Shown: positions 54,301 through 64,000 of the stretch, in pieces | Layout of the letters: each line of letters begins with the position of its first letter | How positions within the stretch are numbered: the first letter of the stretch is position 1 | Source: Eleginops maclovinus | Taxonomy: Eukaryota; Chordata; Actinopteri; Perciformes; Eleginopidae | Direction of reading: 5' to 3' | Length of the DNA stretch: 64,000 nt | Assembly (NCBI RefSeq): GCF_036324505.1 | Contig: NC_086365.1 | Coordinates: 11,448,655-11,512,654, forward strand | Program-made: the position numbers and the translations under genes | Notes under the pieces: model-generated | The model's input: only the letters and a program-made list of their open reading frames with translations | What the model was told of the DNA's origin: nothing | Database searches by the model: none

Positions 54301-57300
54301 TGGATTTGATTAAACAGCGTTTGGTCCTTCTCCTGTAGCATAACAATTAGTGCCTTTTGTTGATTTATAAAGATATGGTAGCACATGTTAATTTCCCTCC
54401 AACTATTACCCATCATCCCCCAACCCCAACAGCTGCTGTTGCACCCAAACACTTAATTATATACATCTAACATGTCGTGCAAAACCTTGTTCATTATGGG
54501 TTCCACCATTTCATTTTACTTCAATTTGAAGACCTTACAGTTTTTGGTTCCAAAGATAGAAACATGATAGGTTTTCCATGACGTATTGTGCAGTATCCCT
54601 ACAAGAAGAAACTGCTGTTGTAAGCCAACAGGAAGTTAGCATCGCCCCGGTTACATCGCCAAAAAGCCAATGGGAAGTTCACCACTTGTTGTTTGGACTA
54701 TTGCAGATAATAAGCACTTTGGCAAACAGATGTTTAGGATACTTACCAGATTTATTCAATGAGATAATCGACACAATTGAAAACCAGTTTTAATGATGAA
54801 ATCAAAGAAACACCAGGGTGGCATTACTTAAAACGTTACCACCACTAAGCTAAAGGCGGACTCGTGTTCAGTGGGATAAAGTGCCTGACACACTCTGTGA
54901 TCTCATTTAACCATGTTTTTAGACCTTTTAAATCACAGGTGGGGTATTAACCGGCGTATTGCATGTCGTTGAAAAAAACATTAAATCTTATTTCAGGGAT
55001 TTTACTAAAAGCTAAAACCAATTGCTGAGTCATTCCCGAGTTTTGGGAATCATTCCTGCAAGTATTCTATAAACATAAAGTCTCATACGTTTACTAATAT
55101 TCATCCACCTCTACGCTGTCTAAAAGAATAGATTTTATATATGGGGTCTGGTCGTAGTCTGTCTGTGTTGCTATGGGACAGGGAGCTAGCTAGCATTAGC
55201 TTTCTCTCTAGGTAAAAAATGAACTACGTTAGTGTTAATATTATAAGGCGGCATTCATCATCCCGTGTTACAAAGCGTTGCTTTAAAACAACAGCATTCC
55301 ATTGATCTGGTTTGGTGGTTAAATCCCTCCACGCGTTTTAAATGTTTAAGAGAGGATAAAACTGTGTTCGGGGACTAGTTTAGCTCCTCGGCTCGTGTTG
55401 GTTCACTACAAGCCATGTGTAGCTTGGATACAGTGTTGTTATTCCATAGGGAGGCTTAGGTTTCGAAAGAGCCTGGGGCGGAGAAGTAGGGGAGGTACAT
55501 GGTGTCTAGCCCCAGGCGCCCAGGACCTCCGGGGCCACGCACAGAATACTCACTACACACAATCTATTGCACAAATACAAAGCATACACATGAGGTGTGC
55601 TCTTTAAGTCTGACTGGCACATGGAGAGAAGTGAAGTTGCCTGATGATTTTTAACAGGACAAAACCTTTTTCCCTTAAGTATCTGATTATTTTCCCGTGA
55701 GCCGACATAACATAACCATAAATACGCAGCACATGAACCCACTCGTGCTACTGTGCGCTCCTTTAGCAGCGAGCAACATGGTTGGATTTGTGTGTGTGTG
55801 AAAGGGAGAGCGCTATAGTGGTTCTCTATTGAATACAGATGAGCAGAAGACGTGCTGAATCCTGATCAGACTGCCTCCTTCGCTCTCCCTCCCTCTGAGC
55901 GAGAATACTTCACAGGAGTGCGTCTCTCAGAACCAGGGGGAATGTTATTAGGTCAGCCTTTTAAAGTCAAGGTTCAGGTTTTTTCCTGAAAGGAGCATCT
56001 ATTATAGCGTTTTTTAAACCGTAGAAACAAGCAGCTGGATTCCGATGATAGGGAGTTTTATTTTAGAGCAAATCTAATCAGGATTTGTATGTTTGACGAC
56101 ACTGCCTGGCAAATGAGTTTTTTGCTCTCCACATTCCATAACTACACAAACAGTTTAAACACATTTCAAGGGGCCCCGAGACTGAATACTCTTTCAGTTA
56201 ACAACACATTTCTGAACACGCAAAGTCAAAACCAAGCTTCACCTTTATAAGTTATTCAGAAGATGAAACACAGCTGCCGCCTAATCTGTAAAATCTGGCT
56301 TGGGTGGCAGCTTTGAGTTTAATTAGTTGTAGGAAACTTGTACTTTTTCCATCCTCCCTTGGAATACGAATGCTTTTTTGTTGAGAAGTCATCAGGGTCG
56401 TCTCGCCGGCTCTTTCAAAACGTGCGAGGAAGGAAAGAATTAATGGAGCCAAACAGCATCACATCAATACATAGGAGGGTAAAATAATACAAAGGGCCCC
56501 GCTGGAGTGAATATACCTGGTTGAAGTTAGGTGTAGTTTCACTTCCTCAGCGGGGTGAGGAAGAGGAAGGTGGAATATAGCAGGGTGTTTAGAAATAGTT
56601 TTAGATCCTTGCACAAGAGGATGGAAATTAAAGGATGTGTTCCTCTCAGGGTTGCCAACTCCATAGTAAGGAAAGTAGGTTTTAGCTGTCTTAAAAGAAA
56701 TGGACGCTGTAGGAGAGACACATAGTGGGGAAAACACCCTCAACATGTTTGGAACTACAGAGAACTTTCATCTGTTGATTATTAGATATTTTTTGTAATG
56801 TTTGCCATTGAAATAGCCCATCACTTGACTTTAATGCTTAGTCTAGACCCACATTACTCAATTTTGTCCTGAATATCACATTTAATCAAAAGACTGTTAT
56901 GCGGGATGGAAGTGCTAGCTCTGCGTCCAACCTTCCTTCTTTATCCAGGCTTGGGAACAGCAAAGGGACCAAAAAGCGACACTCTGCAAGCCAGGGCGGG
57001 ATCAGCGGCGGCTTTGTGCCTGCGCAATTCTCAATAACACCAGAACAAGTAGCTAGATTTGTCGCTTGTTGCTTTTGACAAAAGAAAGATTTGTAAAGTT
57101 GCCAGATTTAGCGAGAGAGTTGCCAAGTTGGCTGTTGAGGTGTCCTTGCCAGGCATATAAACAGATGACTCAAACGAGGACGCTACATTCAGACTTTATC
57201 CTTGAAGTGCAAGATATAAAAATGATCCTGGTCTTACTTCAGATTTTATTAAATTCCAATACGTTATGTAAAAGGACTATTCGTCGCAGCGTCCTTTCCG

Positions 57301-58479
57301 ATGGCGTCTCAGGAGTGTGGACAGCAGAAGACCTACATGATCTATCCTACGATGTGGTTATCAACACCGTGATTGGTTGTAAACCCTGTTGTCACGGCAA
57401 TGATTTCAGCCCCGATGATGAAAGCTCCCGGGACACTGATCCATAGCGCACACACAGAACCAGGATGTCCCACCACTAACCAGTCCCATTCCCCTCTGAG
57501 AGAGGCATTAGTCGGCGAGATTGAACCCGAGTGTGTGCGTCGCTGTTTCCTGTCTTCCTACTTACATCGTAATGTACGGAACGGGAATCTGGGAGAAGAC
57601 TGGAGCCCCGCTGAATTGTACTTGACACTTTATTCTTTCTTTCCTGATTTCCTTCCCCCTCCCCCGTACCCTGTACCTGCCTCTTTATCTCCTGTCTCTT
57701 TCACAGCTGTTATTAAACCACTTTGACTTGAGTTAATAACATCTGTGTCACTCTCAGAGGCAGAGGGCATGTGTAATGGTGTCTGCTGCACTAGCATTAC
57801 CCCAAAGGGTGTACTTTGTCGGATCCAGAATGCAACTCCAGCCTGTAGTTGCATTGAGATCGCTTTACATGGCAGTTAAAACAATTCCAGTATTTCCCTG
57901 GTAATATTTTTACATCCCTTTGATTTTAAATTAGTCTCTAGCTTCTTGCCAGGCTTGATTAGGACACCAGGAGGATGAAGTGTATATGTGGCGTCTGGAT
58001 TTCTTGATTGCAATCACACCTATGATCACCATGGCAGCCAGATCACCGTCAGACGTCCCATGGCATTGCATTGCCTTCTGTATTGACGTGCATCTTTACT
58101 CATCCAGATAAGATACCCAGCTACAGATTGCATGTGAATTTGTCAACGGGGTCTTCACTGACCTTCCCGCCCCCTAGCAACCCCTACGGTCCCTCAGATC
58201 CACCTCAGCCGGTCTCCTAGCCTCCCCCCAAGTCCAAACTCTGCAGCTGAGACAGAGCCTATTCTGTGGCAGCTCCCAGGCTCTGGAATTCAGTCCCTCA
58301 CATTATTCCAATCTCTTCTCCTCTGTCTACTCATAGCCCCCCCCATCAATCCATGCCCGTTGATCGTTAATGTAGATTTCTGCCGTTTCATCATCCACCA
58401 TTAGCAAATCCATCTACTATGCTGAAAGGTCTTATTTTCTGCAGCTCTAATTGTTCCTTTTTTCTTGTTCTTCCAACAG

Positions 58480-58608
58480 GGTCTGATGATCCTCCTGCAG
58501 AACCTTCCCACAATGCACTGGGGCAACGAGGAAGTGAGCGTGCTGCTGGCCGAAGCCTACAGGTTGAAGTTTGCCTTTGCCGACGCGCCCAACCACTACA
58601 AGAGATGA
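58480..58608 (+). CDS. tbc1d22a: TBC1D22-family RabGAP, terminal coding exon E with stop
   Basis: The terminal coding exon has 42 codons and a TGA at 58606-58608. It begins GLMILLQNLPT and ends LLAEAYRLKFAFADAPNHY followed by Lys-Arg. The acceptor has a long T-rich tract ending CCAACAG at 58479. The LKFAFADAPNHYK ending resembles TBC1D22A, whereas my memory of human TBC1D22B has a different LKYMF wording. GLM...LLQNLPT...HWGNEE is closer to TBC1D22B or to the insect orthologue, so it may be ancestral. Together with exons A-D it completes the C-terminal ~178 residues including the stop, against roughly 500 expected for the family. No premature stop or frameshift occurs in any of the five exons, so the gene appears intact here. 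Confidence 0.95.
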   Translation, partial: GLMILLQNLPTMHWGNEEVSVLLAEAYRLKFAFADAPNHYKR

Positions 58609-61047
58609 TAGGCGTGGCTCTCCGCAGCTCCTCCTCTTCCTCCCTCTGAACTTCGAGGCCTCTATCCCTGCGGGGAAAGAACTCCTTCTTTTCTTAACCT
58701 CTCTTCCCTTATTCAGCCTTTCAGCTACTAAGAGATTTGAATCAACCAATGACTGGCAGGACGTGCAGCATAGCAATTTAACGCGTTGATGTGGAGCCCT
58801 TTTTTAAATTATTTTTCTCTGATCAGCTCTGAAACGCGCACTCCTTCCGTTCCAGCGCCCGCCGTCGCTGAGGACTTTTTTTGGGATTTCTGCCGATGCA
58901 GGACGCCGAGGTGATGCTCAGCAGCCGGGGGTCCGGTCTCGCTCAGAAAACAAATCTTTTCTGCTAAAAAACAACAAATCCAATACCAAGGCAATACATT
59001 GTTTTTGCTACCCGAGGCCAAAATGTGACTCTTTTTTTTGTCAGTTTGCAGGGACAGAGAAAGATGGCAAAAGGGCGCTGCGCTACATGGTTTATTTATC
59101 TGAGCCCGCTGTCCTGGTCCACCTGAACGAACACGACCTCTCCTGTTTTCCTTCTGTGTTTCTCCTGCTGCCGTGACAGGAGGGACACGGGATGTTCACC
59201 TTCATGACAAACTCACACTAGGACTTTACAGAGAGAGATCTGTGACGGGAAACATGCCTCCTTCCTCCTCAAATGAAATAAACACACTATCTCATTCCCC
59301 CTTTATCTCGTCCTCCCACCCCACTGCTGTGTCGACATAACAGAAGCCATTCAGAGAGCTACTTATTCCCACTCAAACCGCTCATACATGTCTCATCTAT
59401 TATCTACCCACCTAGCACTACCTCACACATATTCCACACACTCATATGTGCCTGCTAAATTGAGAACACACTTCATTACGGGGTTAAAAATACCATTTCA
59501 CAGTTCAGTTTGAAATTAAATCATCCTCATGGAAGCTGAGTTTTGTATCCACAAAAATAGGCCTTTTCACAGGGTTGGACTTGAAGTAAAGCCTTAATTA
59601 GGAGACTTATTTCTTTGTTTTCTCCTCAGTCCTCCTCTTCGTTGCAAAGAAATGTGAAAAAGGATTCTAAATGTGCACCAGTTACTGAAAAACTCGAAAT
59701 AAAGCAAACACTTTGATTACAAACACTCCAAAAAGTAGTTTAAGCTCCATATCCTTGTTTGGAACACCAGTATTTAGTTATTCCTGTACATCAACACTTG
59801 AGGAAAATAATGTCTTTAAATGTCAATGAGACAAACAGGACAGGGTTAACGGATAAGAACGAATAAACTCCCCTTAATTATGAAAACAAATGAATAGGAA
59901 TAAAGCGCGCTGCACATAAATAAACTAAATGAGCAGATGCATTCAAATAAACCTGCATTAATTAATTAGTCTTATCACAACAACACCTTCGTCATTCTCC
60001 TGAGCATCATGGGATGTCTTACACAAATCCAGCAGCACCATATTGGTGTTAATGTTGGGAGATGGGAGTGGGGGGGTAATCAGACATTCATGACATGACG
60101 CGAAGCTGTTAGCGTCTGAAGCCTCCCGCCGCGACTCCGCCAGGACCCATTATTGTCACCCCCGCCATGGAGTGCGTAGGTGTGTGAAGCAGAGATGGAA
60201 GGAGAGCGGGACGGGGTTGTGTTTCTTTTGGAAGTTTCAGCGCTTTCTCTTCTTTCTTCTTTTTTTTTTACCGTGCGAGCTGTCAGTCTTTGATCACACT
60301 CTGGGATACACACACCTCATCTCCCATGCCCTCTGACAAAGGAAAACCGCTCTTCATTCAAAAAAAGTCTACAGCCTTCCTCCTCTCTGACTCTCTCTGT
60401 CTCTCTGTCTCTCTCTGTCTCCGTTTGTACGAGATTTATTCTTTCAACCAGCGTTTTAAAGATTTTCCATTTTTATTTTTTTATGCTGTTTACATGACGA
60501 GCCTATTAAGTTGTGCCTGACTCCAGAGTTTCTGACCTTAAATGACACATTTTAGAAGCAATAGTATGACACCTGCTGTGAAAGGACAGAACATCTTTCT
60601 TGTTTTGTTTCAACATGAACTGTTTAATAAACCGTTGGGCATTTTAATAGGTCACCAACCCCTTCTCCTGGACAGCGATTGTTACTAAACTTGTCAAGCT
60701 TTGGATTTCACCTCCTGCTGTCGTAAGTTGTTTGTTTTTTTTAGCCTTTCCGATACCAAAAACACAAGAAGTCATGTCTAAAATAACGTAGTATCTACAG
60801 TAGTAACCTATAGTTACTTTCACTAGCTAACTACATTAGTTTGTGCGATTACAGGTTATGTATATTTATGCCTGAGGCAACAAATAATGTATGAGGTAGA
60901 CAGCTACTCCTCTGTGAATGTGTGTGTGTGCGTCAGGGAAAAAAGAAACACCCCTTCCCTTTCAAATCATGAAGAGTTTCTCTATTTTTGCTGTAATGCA
61001 TATGCAGTGTTTCCACCCTTAAACAGAAGAAGTTATTTACTCAAACA

Positions 61048-61088
61048 AACACACACACACACACATACACACACATATACACACACAA
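61048..61088 (+). repeat. Interrupted (CA)n tract in the probable 3' UTR
   Basis: CA units with TA and AA interruptions. Confidence 0.85.
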
Positions 61089-61408
61089 ACAACTCCATGG
61101 TGATGAAGGCCAAGGTGGTGTCTGGCTGGAGCCCGTTATCTATTATCCCACACTCAGGCTTCAAACATTTTTTGGAGCCTCCACATGAGGGTGTCCTTAA
61201 GTAACAGCTTTTGTTTCATGTTCTCGCGCTCACATGAAAATATGTTTATGAAACTGAAAGAAAAAAAGAAGATCCTCCATTCATGTCTTTTGCCTCTTGA
61301 GTACTCTGAAGAATCTAATAATACTACAGCGTGTTGGTGACAGGAGTCCTGGTTCTTGAATTTAAAATGTGTACAGAGATGATTTTGAATCTGTAAATAG
61401 AAAGTGTA

Positions 61409-61414
61409 AATAAA
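61409..61414 (+). promoter_or_regulatory. Candidate distal polyadenylation signal AATAAA
   Basis: An exact AATAAA with a TG-rich downstream element at 61447-61462. Of the four hexamers after the stop codon, this one has the best GU-rich downstream context. Alternative signals are at 59277, 59698 and 60626. Confidence 0.45.
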
Positions 61415-61741
61415 TCCTATATATGACAAAACTGCTTCGGACAAGGCTGTGTGTGTGTGTGTTAAATACAGTATAAATGTACTGTTGTGTATTATGTATT
61501 CGAGACTGAAATATAGGACTACTCAGTGATTAGTCCCTCATACATTCCCCTTTTCCACTCTAGTGCCGTTTGGTTCGTAGGAAGCCACGTCATGACATCA
61601 CTGCGTAAATCGTTGCTTTTAAAAATCAGAGACAGTGTAAATAACAACAGCGTTGGACTGCGTCAGAGCTGTGCTCATGTTGCTCCTATTCTTACGAAGA
61701 ATGATTTAGATTCCAACTCCCACAGCTCCATACTGTTCTCC

Positions 61742-61771
61742 CATAGACTGTATATATTGATACAGTCTATG
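61742..61771. repeat. Perfect 12-bp hairpin
   Basis: CATAGACTGTAT (61742-61753) and ATACAGTCTATG (61760-61771) around a six-base loop. Hairpins of this wording are frequent inside fish transposable elements; here it lies between two short inverted termini. Confidence 0.9.
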
Positions 61772-62144
61772 TGTTCTCCAGACTGACTTGGAATATTGTT
61801 TGCCGTCTGCAGGAATGGTACGCCACGTTTGTGCTCGGCTGGCGTTCAACCTGCCTTTGGCTAAAGGCACCTGCCGCCGGACAGTAGTAAGCCACTGTCT
61901 AAATGTAATTTTTTTTAAATGTCCCCTGATGCACATGAATGAATGTTTTTGTTCAGTTTGAAGGTACAATATTTGGCAATATAGCACCGCAAAAGTTTTG
62001 TTAGCATAGCCACTAAAGCCAGTCCGCCTTATTAATAACTAAAATTAGAAGCCAACAAACTAATAATGTTGTATAACATGGAACTGCATTACATATTATT
62101 TAAAACCCAAGGTTGCCGGACATTAACCTGGTGTCAGGGTTTGG

Positions 62145-62600
62145 GGAAATAGGGCCCAAGTGCAGCAAAAAGGGAGGCAAGTATGGGTACAAACAAAAGG
62201 CGAGCTTTATTCCAAAGCTGTTTTACAAAAATACAAAGTTAGGAAAAATCCAGGACATGAAAAACACTTGACTTGAACGCATGAAAGAGACAACGAACTG
62301 ACAGAACACAAGGGAAAGCAGGACTAAATACAAAGACACTAATCACGACACAAGCCACAGCTGGGGAGGGGAGGCAGAAACATGAGGGCAACAGGTGACA
62401 ACAGTCAGGGGCGGGGCAGACGCTGACAATGGCGGGAAAACACACAAAGACAGAAAGTAACAGGGCCTGCAATGAGAAACAAGGTAAGTACAAAATAAAA
62501 CAGGAAATGGAAAACGAGACACAACATGAAACACAGGGGCTTGACTAGACATGACATGACGTGAATACATGAACACCTCACTTGGTATGACATAAATAGT
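62145..62600 (-). mobile_element. 3' non-coding part of a dispersed retroelement
   Basis: Read on the minus strand, the segment includes a GGAATAAAGC polyadenylation-type word (complement of 62206-62211), CTCGCCTTTTGTTTG and CTGCACTTGGGCCC, and ends CCAAACCCTGACAC. I recognise this wording as a frequent repeat terminus in fish genomes. It lies directly beyond the minisatellite and the reverse transcriptase remnant in the same orientation, so it may be the 3' end of the same insertion, but joined origin is not proven. Confidence 0.5.
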
Positions 62601-62607
62601 AGATTAA

Positions 62608-63070
62608 TTGGCGGGACCCCCATCGGAACAGGTGACGGCAGGACCCCCAACGGAGCAGGTGCAGGTGTTGGCAGGACATGAGCTTGAGTCGACGGGACAT
62701 GAACTAGAGTCGGCGGGACCCCTGACTGGACATAAGCTTGAGTCGGCGGGACCCCGGACGGGACAGGCGATGGCTTCGGCGGGACCCCTGGTAGTATTGG
62801 CATCGGCTGGACCACCAACGGGACATGAACTACAGTCGGTGGGACATGAGCTTTAGTTAACGGGGCATGAACTTGAGTCGGCGGGACCCCCGACAGGACA
62901 GGGACATGGGTCAGCCGGGCCCCCGACTGGAACAGGACATGGTTCGGCCGGGCCCCCGACTGGAAAGGGACATGGATCGGTGGGACCACCAACGGAACAG
63001 GTGTCGGAGGGACCAGCGACTTGACGGGATGAGGAGTTGGCGGGGCCCCCGGCAGAACAGGTGACGGCGT
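62608..63070. repeat. Degenerate GC-rich minisatellite
   Basis: Irregular repeats of CGGCGGGACCCC and GACGGGACATGAGCTTGAGT words with variable spacing. On the minus strand they give a Pro/Val-rich string of VPPT-type repeats. They lie between the reverse transcriptase remnant and the retroelement 3' end. Confidence 0.8.
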
Positions 63071-63079
63071 TGTCCCCTC

Positions 63080-63572
63080 ACTCGAGAACAAGACCCCGAG
63101 ATACTTGAACTCCGTCACTTGGGGTAAGGCCTCATTCCCTACCTGGAGTGGACAGTCCATCGGTTTCCTGCTGAGAACCATGGCCAGATTTGGAGGTGCT
63201 GATCCTCATCCCAGCTGCTTCACACTCGGCCGCGAACCGATCCAGTGAGTGCTGAAGGTCACAGACCGATGAAGCCATTAGGACCACATCATCTGCAAAA
63301 AGCAGTGGTGCAATCCTTAGCCCACCGAACTGCAGACCCCCTCCCCCACGACTACGCCTCGAAATCCTGTCCATGAATATCACAAACAGGATTGGTGACA
63401 AAGCGCAGCCTTGGCGGAGGCCAACCCTCACCGGAAATCGGTCCGACGTGCTGCCAAGGACCCGGACACAGCTCTCGCTTTGAGAGTAAAGAGATTGGAT
63501 GGCCCTGAGTAGAGAAGTAGTTTTTAGCAACGCAGCAGTTGAAGCACAAAGAACTGGTTCACAATCTGGCAC
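63080..63572 (-). pseudogene. Non-LTR (LINE-type) reverse transcriptase, truncated and frameshifted
   Basis: Minus-strand frame 63572-63132 encodes part of a reverse transcriptase. It has SCVRVLGSTSD, GLRQGCALSPILF (fingers/palm, about 63391-63421), LLFADDVVL with the catalytic Asp pair (FADD, complement of 63289-63300), and then a RFAAECEAAGMRISTSKS helix. Directly after that the frame breaks near 63180, and the continuation (a VLSRKPMDCPL block and EFKYLGVLF, about 63089-63119) is read in another frame. This is consistent with a small indel. The endonuclease and N-terminal part are missing, and thumb and later regions are replaced by the minisatellite. The element is therefore dead. The exact LINE clade is not assigned. 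No host function is implied. Confidence 0.85.
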
Positions 63573-64000
63573 CAGCTAGGAACCGCGGCCCTGGAACCGC
63601 CTTGGTGGAAAAGGGGTAGCAGTAAGAATGAATTTCTTCCATACGAGTCAAAAGGAAGAGATATGTGTGTCATCCACCAGCATTGCAAGCAGGCCTCCGC
63701 TGATGCACCACATCCAGCCAATTGTATCCTGTGCATTCACACACCATCCCCACATACCTGGTGTAACAGGTACACACTTCCTGTCTGCTCCCTGTGGAGG
63801 AAATGGCAGCAGAAGCTTGGTTAATGAGACTTTCTTTTTCTCTGTGTGTTTCAGAGGACAGGAAGGAGAGAGGACAGGCTGCATTCACTTGCAAATGAGA
63901 GCATACCTTTTCTGTGAGTGTGTGTGAGTGTGTGCAAGGAGCAACAGTAGCTCCCTCGTTCTCGTTAGGCTGACTGATGTTCACACAGGCAGCCAATTAC

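Larger units (their letters stand above)
58609..61435 (+). other. tbc1d22a: Probable 3' UTR of the TBC1D22-family gene
   Basis: No further coding exon follows the TGA. Canonical AATAAA hexamers occur at 59277, 59698, 60626 and 61409. The last is followed about 30 bases later by a TG-rich run (61447-61462), the usual layout of a vertebrate cleavage and polyadenylation site. The longest isoform would then have a 3' UTR of about 2.8 kb, and the earlier hexamers could give shorter ones. The stretch includes a CT/GT-rich simple repeat near 60390-60425 and a CA tract near 61048-61088. The end point is inferred; RNA evidence would be needed to choose the site used. Confidence 0.5.
61547..63616. mobile_element. 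Possible DNA-transposon remnant bounded by 12-bp inverted ends
   Basis: CCCCTTTTCCAC (61547-61558) and GTGGAAAAGGGG (63605-63616) are exact inverted copies. The sequence just inside each end has wording (GGTTCCAGGGC on the right when inverted, CGTCATGACATCAC on the left) that I associate with hAT-type elements in fish. No 8-bp target duplication is evident. The LINE remnant and its minisatellite would be nested inside. Tentative. Confidence 0.35.
61436..64000. other. Region downstream of the gene: nested transposon remnants
   Basis: After the last polyadenylation candidate, no host gene is supported. The stretch holds short matching inverted ends (61547 and 63616), a small hairpin (61742-61771), the 3' part of a repeat element on the minus strand (about 62145-62600), a degenerate minisatellite (about 62608-63070) and a broken reverse transcriptase (63080-63572). 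From 63620 to 64000 I see only short unrecognised open frames. Confidence 0.6.

Noticed and set aside
63670..63996. 108-codon minus-strand open frame as a downstream gene
   Set aside because: Overlaps other open frames, no recognised domain, and runs into the window edge; no support.

Overview
The window is vertebrate nuclear DNA and almost certainly teleost. It contains short exons with GT-AG junctions separated by introns of 6-18 kb, many (CA)n/(TG)n and tetranucleotide tracts, a non-LTR reverse transcriptase fragment, a tRNA-derived SINE fragment and several copies of a short TIR element of a type I associate with fish genomes. There is no operon structure, no dense coding and no CRISPR array.

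One gene can be supported. Five consecutive plus-strand exons (12644-12750, 23288-23363, 29693-29820, 40391-40486, 58480-58608) join in frame. They encode the C-terminal ~178 residues, including the stop, of a TBC1D22-family protein (TBC1D22A/B), a Rab GTPase-activating protein. They carry the C-terminal half of the TBC domain. The catalytic Arg/Gln finger motifs lie in exons left of this window. Paralogue choice is not settled: the C-terminal residues (LKFAFADAPNHYK) and the long introns favour tbc1d22a, while several other positions match human TBC1D22B or look ancestral.

Layout: 1-12643 is the intron upstream of the first visible exon. It holds a TIR element with a 17-bp foldback, an interspersed repeat, a 15-copy 42-bp minisatellite (5531-6160), a TG tract, a CTGTCGGT array and a SINE fragment. 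The next introns are 12751-23287 (three long CA/TG tracts, a purine-rich strand-biased zone), 23364-29692 (octamer pair, foldback), 29821-40390 (a CA tract beginning at the splice donor, two TIR elements) and 40487-58479 (dispersed repeat, 32-bp direct repeats exactly 1,100 bp apart, a (CA)60/(GTGA)45 pair, another TIR element). The 3' UTR probably runs from 58609 to about 61435. From about 61540 to 63620 lies a nest of transposon remnants with a truncated, frameshifted reverse transcriptase on the minus strand.

Most long open frames are by-products of simple repeats or of transposon DNA. I found no convincing new multi-gene system. The most checkable oddities are the donor-adjacent CA repeat, the chimeric reverse-transcriptase/minisatellite reading frame, the multi-frame-open 42-bp array, two strong foldbacks and two octamer-containing candidate enhancers.
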